From Simmondsia chinensis (Eukaryota; Streptophyta; Magnoliopsida; Caryophyllales; Simmondsiaceae), in assembly GCA_018398585.1 (NCBI GenBank), contig JAGTTD010000022.1:3499501-3563500 (forward strand): a stretch of 64,000 bases of DNA. The letters run 5' to 3'. Each line of letters starts with the position of its first letter. Positions within the stretch are counted from its first letter, which is position 1. The position numbers were made by a program, and so were the translations under genes. Below are positions 56,224 to 64,000 of the stretch, piece by piece. Below the pieces are notes generated by a model that was not told the DNA's origin, searched no databases, and saw only the letters and a program-made list of their open reading frames with translations.

Positions 56224-59141
56224 TTGGGATCGGGCCGGGTGGGCCCGGGTTGGCCCACTTTCGTCAGCTTTAAAAAAAAAAGAGCAAAATTTAAATAATA
56301 CAAAGTCGTTTTGTACTAAAATTATTATAATTCATTGATAAATAATATGAGATATAAATACATTTTTTTTCAAGCACTAATAATGCTAAATATATATGTT
56401 CAAAAAAAATAATGCTAAATATATGTAATAAAATAAAATATACAATAAGTAATAGTAAATAATGGTAAATATCTTATAAAAAAAATAATAGTAAATAAAT
56501 AACATAACAAGTACAAATACAACGCAGTTGGAGCCTAATATTTAAAAGTACAAATTTGTTTATCAAAAAATACAAAGTATGACGTATGGGGGGTGCGGTC
56601 GTCTTTTGACGTAAATATTTAAAAGTAAATAATTGACATACAAAAGTGTTGATATCAGTCGCATGGGGGGGTTGTTGTGCCATCGTTTGACGTATCAGTG
56701 GTGCGGTCATCTTCTTCATCGCTCGATGAATCCAGCTTCATTTTCTGTTGATTCCTTGCCTCAGCTAGCAGCCAATCCTTCAAGCACACGGACATCTCCA
56801 AGCTTGACAGTGATAGCTTCGCCCTCTTCGTTCCAAGCAACCTGCCACCAAGACTGAAAGCACGCTCCGATGCTATTGAAGACACCGGATAACTTAGTAT
56901 ATCACGTGCCATGGTGGAAAGCACGGGGTACTGGGCTTGGTTTGTGTTCCGCCATTGTAAAAGGTCAAAATGCGGGCTGGCCGGCTACCCGAAAATATGG
57001 ACCAATGGTGTCCGCAAATAATAATCTAGCTCGTCACATGACGTGGGGGCTACTGTGGGCGTAAATTGCTCCAACAACTTCCACGAATATGACGTGTGTG
57101 AACTACTTCCACTAGATGTGGAAGGTCCTACTGCAGCAGTACTAGGATATGGATTATTGGATGCGAATTTCCGGGAATATTGAGAAAATAAACTATGCAA
57201 GTCGTTATTGATTTCGGTAATGAAAGTGTCGATATTGAGACTAGGATACAAATATTTGAAAAAATATTGGTAAAACAAATTTAAACCCCCTTGTTTACAA
57301 CGAGGATCTAAAATAGTTGCTAAACAGTATGTAAGAGGTAGTTTAGAATAATATTTAGCAAACTTTTCTTTCACTGCCTTAATCAATTTGAACAAAATGG
57401 GGTTGGATTCATTACCCGCCATCCAATTTACAATATCAAGCAATCTTGATATTGCTTGAGGCATGGTTGGATAGTAGCAACCCGAAAAAAATGTCGTGGC
57501 CTCTTTAAACATGCAAAAAAATTTGCAAATTTCATCTATTGTTTCCCAATGTATATCGTTCAGGTTGTAATCGCTCCATTCTGAGCGATTGTCCTGTGCG
57601 AATTCCATTAGAACGTCTTTATATGGTAGAATGCGCTCTAACATTTCTACCGTAGACGACTACCTAGTTTCGGAGTCTAATTTGAATTGTTTATATTCTA
57701 TACCATGCAACTTACATAAATTTCTAAATCTTTTTTTTCTAGTGCCGGATGATTTAATAGATATTATTACGGATCTTAAGGTGTTAAGGGATGCGTTTAC
57801 AAGCTCTAAACCATCCATTACCATTAAATGCAAAAGGTGACAAATGCAACGAATATGGAAACACTTCCCACCTAACATGGGTCTCGTGTGCCTAATTAAA
57901 TGTGTAACGGATGCAGTGTTGTTGGTATCATTGTCGAACGTAATACTGAAAATACGTCACTCTATGCCCCAGTTGCGGACTGCCGACATAATCGCATCCG
58001 TAATTATCTCAGCAGTGTGGGGGCAATCTAAAATACCAAAATGAATTATTCTCTTTTGGAGGATGTAGGAGTCATCGATCCAGTGTGCCGTTATGCACAT
58101 ATAAGGTTGGCCGGGTTTCGACTTCCATATGTGCGACGTCAACGAGAACATGCTCGTGTTCATCGCAAAAAGTGTTAAGACCCCAGCTTTCATACTGTCG
58201 TGCAACGTAAAAGCGTCCCGCTTTACGGTGTTCCGAGGAACCCTTATAATGGCGGGGTTCACCCATTGTTGAAGGTAGTCGACGAAATATGGGTTTTCGC
58301 CGGCATTGAAAGGCCTTTCACCCAAAATTATATATTTAGCTAGCCCCTTTCGGTTGCCCTCTTGAGAGAACCTAAATTTAGCAAGTGCACCGGTCACTTG
58401 CTGTACTAGACGTTGTTGGCTCTTATCTGGGCATTGCTCGGGGTGGCACCTAAGTATATGTCTGCTTAATGTGCCTGTCCCACTGCCAGGTTGAAGGCTA
58501 AAAGACCTAGGTGGGTCACATAATTTACAAGTTGCTTTATTAGTTGTCTTATTAAGGTTAAAGTGATTCCATACCCCACTAGTTGTACGCCTACTAGTAG
58601 AGGTACTACTTTCAGGCTGGGCTTCGGTGGTGGGCGTGGGTTCCTCATCAGTTTGTGAGTCTCCACCTCCACCACCCGACTCATGATAATATTGTTGCTG
58701 TTCAAATTCCCAATTTATGCTATCATCAGTGTATGGGGGTGATGGGCCTGGTTGTATAAAAGCTTGTCCTTCCGTATTAAGTTCGACAATTCTACTCCTT
58801 TTAGGGATTCTGGGTGGCCGAGAAGAGCTAAAACTAGCACGACCGGCTCCAGAGGATGATGAAGAGTTGTGTGCCATATTAATATAAATGATTAGTATTT
58901 ATAAAATGCAAGTAGTAATGTAAATTAAATAACTAAAAATGCGATACTAAAATTACCGAAACAAGAGAATAATGAAATTCGAACTTCAGGCAAACACTTT
59001 ATGAACTTCGAACTTCAAAGCACAATTTTGCAATTAGCAAAGTTGAAGAAGATGGGAGATGATGAATGTATAGAGAGAGAAGAGAGGATTGAAGATTTGG
59101 TGAGGAAATGGGTTGGGGAGGATTAAGTATTTATAGAAAAA

Positions 59142-59176
<35 letters not shown>

Positions 59177-59347
59177 TTTTTATTTTTTTTTTTTAATTTC
59201 AGAGCCGTGGCAACGGCTCTAACAAAAGAGCCGGGCCCAGTGGCTCATTTTTTTGGCTCGTGGCCCGGCCCGCTACAGTGCGTGCCGGGCCCCAGACAGG
59301 CCGGGTCAGCCAGTTTCCGGGCCGACCCGGCCTGTTGGCCACCACTA
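56224..59347 (-). mobile_element. hAT DNA transposon in unit B
   Basis: The right end reads, on the minus strand, agtggtggccaacaggccgg; the left end holds gatcgggccgggtgggcccg, an imperfect terminal inverted repeat. Unit A lacks the segment at the equivalent point (after 'gtaagcatttaatg', about 41224). A transposase relic fills the minus strand. A clean 8-bp TSD was not found; about 25 host bases differ at the left junction, so the ends are approximate. Confidence 0.75.
56655..58877 (-). pseudogene. hAT transposase with three in-frame stops
   Basis: Starts MAHNSSSSSGAGRASFSSSR at 58877. BED zinc finger (SGVWNHFNLNKTTNKATCKL ... GTLSRHILRCHP, about 58580-58440), then the hAT core (WIDDSYILQKRIIHFGILDC; TFDNDTNNTASV; CICHLLHLMVMDGL; ATILDPRCKQGGLNLFY) and the C-terminal dimerisation region (YPVLSTMARDILSYPVSSIA, then SERAFSLGG) ending TTTPPCD. 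One reading frame throughout, broken by TGA near 57957, TAG near 57660 and TAG near 56985. Order and length (about 740 codons) are those of plant Ac-like transposases. Without readthrough it is inactive. Confidence 0.93.
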
Positions 59348-59413
59348 AGAGGTGAAGGAAGAAGATGAACAACAAAGTGCATGAGCCTAACAGCTCCTCT
59401 CCCCTGAAGTGAA

Positions 59414-59457
59414 ATCCCACGTTGGTAAATTAGTGTTGCCTTCGCTGGTTTTTATAT
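59414..59457 (+). promoter_or_regulatory. U3 promoter (USE and TATA), unit B
   Basis: USE-like atcccacgttg at 59414-59424 and ttatat at 59452-59457, 27 bases apart, with the TATA 28 bases before the RNA start: the same geometry as in unit A. Confidence 0.75.
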
Positions 59458-59479
59458 GAGGGAATCGGGCAATTAGAGC

Positions 59480-59692
59480 ACGACCTTACTTGAACAGGAT
59501 CTGTTCTATAGGCTTGTACTTTTGTATCCTTGAGTTCTAAGGAGACTGGAACCTACATTCAGTTGATGAACTATGACCGTGTGACTAGAGCATGATTAAC
59601 AGCACCAATGGACTTTGGCTCATCAGTGCAGTACAGGATCATTCCTAGTTGCTGGTCTTCAATGGCTAGGGTGGTCACATGGTTGTCTGACA
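59480..59692 (+). ncRNA. U3: U3 snoRNA gene, unit B
   Basis: Same 5' end and box A as unit A (acgaccttacttgaacagg; ggatctgttctata) and box D gtctga at 59685-59690. Box B reads gagcatga instead of gagcgtga, and box C reads ggatcattcc instead of ggatcgttcc, each a single transition in a conserved box. The promoter and an oligo-T run are present. It may be a weaker gene or a pseudogene. Confidence 0.85.
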
Positions 59693-59703
59693 AACTTTAG
59701 ATC

Positions 59704-59711
59704 TTTTTTTT
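59704..59711 (+). terminator. Oligo-T terminator of U3, unit B
   Basis: Eight T residues about 12 bases after the U3 3' end; the same run recurs at 60066-60073 in the duplicated half. Confidence 0.65.
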
Positions 59712-59945
59712 CGAATAGTTAAATCTCTTCTTTTACTTTTTGCCTTGCTAATCCTATAGATTGCAATCAATTTTGACCTCAATACATTGTCTTTTTTGTT
59801 CTATTACGGCTTTGATAGTTCTTCTTTTCGAGATTTGGGATCAAAATCAATTGTAAACTTGTACCAGACAATTATATTTTTGCTCTACTGTGGACCAAAA
59901 TTGATTGAGGCTTTGAGTCCGTGTCAGACGAGATTTGAAACTTGT

Positions 59946-60054
59946 ACTAGAGCATGATTAACAGCACCAATGGACTTTGGCTCATCAGTGCAATAGAGGA
60001 TCATTCCTAGCTGTTGGTCTTCAATGGCTAGGGTGGTCACATGGTTGTCTGACA
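59946..60054 (+). pseudogene. Truncated U3 snoRNA copy (3' half)
   Basis: Starts at actagagcatgattaac and runs through box D (60047-60052). It lacks box A, box C' and the promoter. It arose by the 362-bp tandem duplication. Confidence 0.88.
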
Positions 60055-60907
60055 AACTTTAGATCTTTTTTTTCGAATAGTTAAATCTCTTCTTTTACTT
60101 TTTGCCTTGCTGATCCTATAGACCGCAATCAATTTCGACCTCAATACATTGTCTTTTTTGTTCTATTATGGCTTTGATAGTTCATCTTTTCGAGATTTGG
60201 GATCAAAATCATTTGTAAACTTGTACCAGACAATTATATTTTTGCTCCACTGTGGACCAAAATTGATTGAGGCTTTGAGTCAGTGTCAGACGAGATTTGA
60301 ACCTTGGTGGAGGGTAAGAATTGAGACCTGGCTTTACCAACCGGATCAAATTGGATTAGTGCACTACTTTGGCACATTCAAAATCCACCCAACTCACATT
60401 ACCTGAAGGAGAGTTAACGGTGTCAGTCCAGGTGGCTGATTAAAAAAAGGACACTTTTTAGGTAATTTTCCGAAGAATATAAAATTTATGCTGATTAGGT
60501 GAAAAACAACCATCTTTGAAGCTTTTTTTTCCCCCCTTGTAGAAAGGCCTTTTATCTGCATTCTTTGCATAGGGCATCAATTTTTATCATGTTTTACAGC
60601 TAGGTTCAAATCCCGACCCATAACTTTAAGGGTTCTAAGTTCAAATCTCCTAGCCCAATTATCCAAAACAAAAAAAGGAAACTACAGTGTTATATCTTTC
60701 TATAATTAGAATACGAAGGTTTGTTACATTGGTGGTGCTTAGCTTTCCAAGACTCTTTTGATGAGTTCTTTTTTTAAGAAAATCTTTAATGATACAATCG
60801 AAATTTCCCACACCACAAAAGTTAGCCAAAATTGCCAAAATAGATGCTAGAGGTTTGATTATTTGATTCCTTGCTAATTGCTTTTATGATGCAATCTATA
60901 TGTTACA

Positions 60908-61760
60908 AGAACAACAAGAAGAAGCCCAGTGCCACAAGGGCTTCCGTATACGCAGGGTCTGGGGGATGGATGTATGCAGCCTTCCCCCTTTAGGGTGCTA
61001 CCTTAAAGGGAGATTGTTTCCGAGGACTCTCAACCTGAGGAGTGCGTCATCATGGAAGCATAAAATCCTGAAAGTATGAGGTGAACATAGTTAGAGCAGT
61101 AAATAGCACAAGCCAAGCACTACGAAGCACACTCAATAGTCAAATAATCAGCATGTACGCAAGTTTCACAAGTGCTCAAGTACACATATAGGCAAATAAG
61201 GGTGCCAGTATGTGCGCCAAAGAGGAAGTCTATACACCTAAAGACACTAGTGCAAGCAATAATATGATGCACTACTCTAAGTCGCTACATCGGCTATCCC
61301 TATACTCGCTCTCCTGCGAGCTCTATCTAAGGCCATCTCCTCCCGTAGGTTTAGGTGGGTGGCTCCTGTTAGATCGTCTCCAACCATCTCTTCTTTGGCT
61401 TGCCCTCCATTTCCTCCCTAGTGTAGTATGTAGCTGTTCGCATCTCCTGACTGGAGCAGTGGGTAGTCTCCTCCTAACATGACCGAACCACCTCAAACGC
61501 TATTCCTTTAATTTATCCTCAATTGAGGCCAAGCCCAATTTGCCTCTTATGACGTCGTTCTGATCCTATCCTTCTTTTTGTTTCTGCACATTCACCGCAG
61601 TATCCTCATCTCTGCCACCTTCATCTTCAGTGTATGATGTTGTTTCATTGGCTAGCACTCTGCCCCATAAGACATAGTCGGTCTCACTACCGTCTTATAG
61701 TATTTTCCCTTTAGTTTTAGTGGGAACTTTCTATCATAGAGTACTGTGGAGGCCATCCTC
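60908..61760 (-). mobile_element. 5'-truncated RTE-type LINE whose 3' end is an Angio-domain
   Basis: Minus strand, 5' to 3': the reverse transcriptase C-terminal part (KLKGKYYKTVVRPTMSYGAEC, then KMKVAEMRILR and KKKDRIR) with W-to-stop changes, a decayed 3' region, then from about 61035 the Angio-domain (ctcaggttgagagtcctcgg, aggctgcatacatccatcc, agaccctgcgta, cactgggcttcttcttgttg). Unit A is continuous where this block begins and ends (near 43885-43900), so the LINE part and the Angio-domain appear to have arrived together. The class (RTE-like) is judged from the VAEMR.LRW-type motif. Confidence 0.75.
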
Positions 61761-63778
61761 CATTTAATTTTACAACTAGGAGGCCCCACCATCTCTTGAA
61801 CTTATTGGAGTTTGGATACAGTTTTAATCATGTACAATGACATTGAGGCTTGGCCTGAGCAAGGAAATCACATATGCAGCCTATGTATAATCCCAAATGT
61901 GATTTCATCTCAAAACTAACTGGATTAACTAACTAAAATTGTATATTAATCTCCTTTGTTGCAGCTTCACTGTGAGACTTTTTTTTTTTTTTTACTAGAG
62001 TTACATGTAAGGCTATTAACAATCAATCCCGCCAGGTATAGGTTTCTTTAGTATTTGAGATTTGCATCCTTTGAGTGATCAACGGAAATTTGTTGTCTTA
62101 TTCTATTGGCACCTGCACCACTAAGAAAGGAAGGTTGCTTGATTTTTGAATATCCCACCAATGGTGCTAAATAAGCTATGTAAAGATTAAGGGTTCAAGT
62201 GGGCTTGTCATTATCTGTGCTCGAACTCTTAATGTGCATCCCAACTGGGAATCAAAGTCATGATAACGTGTAAACCTATTCGTGGATTTCCAGTTAAGAG
62301 CTTAAGCTTTTTGAATCTGTTGATTCCTTGATAAACAACATTGTAGAACTATAGAAGCTGGAGAATATTCATAGAAGATGCAATTTGTTGTCTTATTATC
62401 CAAGCTGTATGAGGGAATGGCATCTGTGGGTTGAATAATTGTTCAATTGACCATATACGTGTTGTTAATCTGATGATGCATTAGGGAGATTCATTACTAT
62501 GAGGATGTCCTAATTGTTTCTTCTTCTTGCCGTCCAAAAAAACTATCAAATTGATATGTACGTTTGTCCTAAGCTTGACATTTTTGAAGTCTTGTGACCA
62601 TGGTAGCTGGCTAGAGAATGTAGATTCTGAGTGAGTTTTGGTCACTTCATTAACATGTGCTGCGAATTGGTCGCTGCACAGCTGTTTCTGATAATTGTTA
62701 GAATCATGAAAGCCAATAAAGGCCGTTACCTGGATCTTGAGCTAGCTATTACACAATTGGTGATTATGTAAACAGTCTCCGTAATCTATATATTTTGTAT
62801 TTTATTTATATAATCTCTATAAATGTATTTACATGTTGAAAAACTATGAACGGGATATACAAAATAATCAAAGCGAGCCGAGCCTTTCGAGCTTTATAAT
62901 CAGTTTGCTCGCGAGGCCCCAATTACACCCCTGCTCACGAGCCGGCTTGGCTCATTTACAGCCCTAATGCTATCTTAATCTTCCTGGATTTGCAGGGGTC
63001 TATAATTATGCCTTGCATGCTGTTGGTTTTGCTTGGTTCTTTCAGTTTCTTCTTGTAAGATTTTCCTAACTTCAATGATTGAATGTTTGACACCAATTCT
63101 TTGCATTGCATTCCACGAGAATTTAGTTAAACTACACAGCTCCAATGCGAGATATCTTTGGTTAGAAGCCCATCCCTCTTATCCCCCAAATATATTGGTG
63201 TCTATTTTTAGGTATAATGTTCTATCCTCCTTACCATGCTGAAGTACATGCATCTCATCTTGTGTTATTCTCTATATACATGAAGCTTCAAAATATAATT
63301 TGTATGAGTTATGAAATGTGTTCCAATTACGTGATGATACGTGCTACTTTCAAGGCAATTAGATTCGACCCAACTCTACAACCCATAGTTGTCCCAAGGT
63401 GTATATGCTACTGATTCCGAGATCAATTTGTCAATGGCTCCCCTGCTATTTCTTTGTTCTTCTTTGTTTTTTGTATTGCACTTGGGTGGTGTTATATGAA
63501 ATAGTATTGACTCATACATTGATTTTAGGTTTTGTCTATTTGGTCAATGTCGAGCACGAGCATGCTGTGTGGTGTAACTCTTCCAACTTTGGGTCTTGTT
63601 ATATAGGAGTGTTCAACTATTTTTTTGGTTTTTGTCAAGTAATTTTAATTGTATTACATACTATATATTATGCGTTTTTAGTTATAGCCATTATACATTT
63701 TAAAGGGAAGCCTGAGCCTAACAATAGTTACAGATATTGGATACTACCAGAAAGGAATCAAGTGAATGGAAGAATTAA
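61761..63778. other. Unit B spacer up to the U2 promoter
   Basis: Parallels 43890-44530 and 50690-51380 of unit A. 62430-62510 also matches 39370-39455. No gene is supported. Confidence 0.5.
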
Positions 63779-63829
63779 GTCCCACACTGCAATTGAGAAG
63801 CAAGGGAGGAGCAAACGCTGAGTATAAAA
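63779..63829 (+). promoter_or_regulatory. U2 snRNA promoter (USE and TATA), unit B
   Basis: gtcccacactg at 63779-63789 and tataaaa at 63823-63829, again 33 bases apart and 32 bases before the U2 start: Pol II-type snRNA geometry identical to unit A. Confidence 0.85.
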
Positions 63830-63854
63830 GGGGAAACTGAAGGTGGAACAAAGC

Positions 63855-64000
63855 ATACCTTTCTCGGCCTTTTGGCTAAGATCAAGTGTAGTATCTGTTC
63901 TTATCAGTTTAATATCTGATACGTGGGTCATTGGCCCACATGATATTAAATTTATTTTTTTAGGGCAGGGGCCCACCACGGTAGCTTGCTGCCGGGGTCT
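63855..64000 (+). ncRNA. U2: U2 snRNA gene, unit B, cut by window end
   Basis: First 146 bases of U2: atacctttctcggcctttt, gtagta at 63888-63893, tcttatcagtttaatatctg, and the Sm site region. It is identical to unit A over most of its length; differences appear around 63965 (ggcaggggcc against gggagaggcc) and in the 3' stem (gcttgctgcc against gcttgctacc). The rest is outside the window. Confidence 0.93.

Larger units (their letters stand above)
59584..60307. repeat. 362-bp tandem duplication including the U3 3' half
   Basis: 59584-59945 is repeated at 59946-60307 with few differences. The second copy therefore carries U3 boxes B, C and D and the oligo-T but no 5' end or promoter. Confidence 0.9.
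55820..64000 (+). repeat. Duplicated U3-U2 locus, unit B
   Basis: Starts with the leader block shared with 40430-40735 (55860-56110, 'ggagggaaatcaaaaagg', 'ttgggtctctttggtatgtt'), then U3 at 59480 and U2 at 63855, running off the window. It is interrupted by the hAT element, a U3-internal tandem duplication and the LINE fragment. Confidence 0.85.

Noticed and set aside
1..64000. A chloroplast, mitochondrial or bacterial insert
   Set aside because: I saw no organellar rRNA or tRNA clusters, photosynthesis or respiration genes, or bacterial operon structure; all coding relics are nuclear plant transposons apart from the F-box gene.

Overview
This is nuclear DNA of a flowering plant, most likely a eudicot. 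The evidence is one intact F-box/kelch gene of the HAWAIIAN SKIRT type, plant-type U2 and U3 small RNA genes with upstream sequence elements (USE), SINEs of the angiosperm 'Angio-domain' type, and many plant transposon lineages (Ty3/gypsy, Tat-like, Ty1/copia, MULE with a plant mobile domain, hAT, RTE LINE, MITEs). The background is AT-rich. I cannot name the species from sequence alone.

Layout. 1-2220: a minus-strand Ty3/gypsy gag-pol with its 5' LTR, cut by the window edge. 2221-5780: non-coding DNA with a degenerate minisatellite, a truncated SINE, palindromic TTGACGC repeats and a 267-bp tandem repeat. 5781-10147: a decayed MULE transposase followed by a decayed intron-containing plant mobile domain (PMD) gene. 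10100-11270: a truncated minus-strand gypsy gag with PBS and LTR. 11271-16700: the HWS-like gene (coding exon 15103-16263), with a MITE-like element and a LINE relic upstream. 16734-17124: a solo LTR with a perfect target-site duplication (TSD). 17125-20340: AT-rich DNA with MITE copies.

20341-30568: a four-level nest. Inverted arms of a 60-bp minisatellite enclose a Tat-like LTR plus PBS; that LTR is split by a Ty1/copia element (22024-28817, TSD AACTC); the copia is split by a solo gypsy LTR (24912-25671, TSD CACAA). 30932-39234: a minus-oriented Tat-like element with no recognisable pol but an antisense, intron-containing 'gypsy-type transposon protein' gene and a 111-bp minisatellite.

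40390-64000: two diverged tandem units, each carrying a U3 snoRNA gene (Pol III-like promoter and oligo-T terminator) followed kilobases later by a U2 snRNA gene (Pol II-type USE/TATA spacing). Each unit collected its own insertions: unit A a MITE, a 211-bp tandem expansion, a truncated 5S-SINE and a complete Ty3/gypsy element (TSD CTTAA); unit B a hAT element, an RTE-type LINE 3' end and a 362-bp duplication copying the 3' half of U3. Comparing the units gives near empty-site evidence for several insertions.

The most novel signal is a SINE whose head is a nearly complete 5S rRNA gene and whose tail is the Angio-domain with (TTG)n (52014-52277, flanked by a 14-bp TSD). A truncated copy lies at 42963-43176, and an RTE-like LINE fragment at 60908-61760 ends in the same Angio-domain, making that LINE a candidate mobilising partner. 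Every transposon gene in the window is broken, mostly by stop codons one C:G-to-T:A transition away from a sense codon, as expected after methylation-linked decay.
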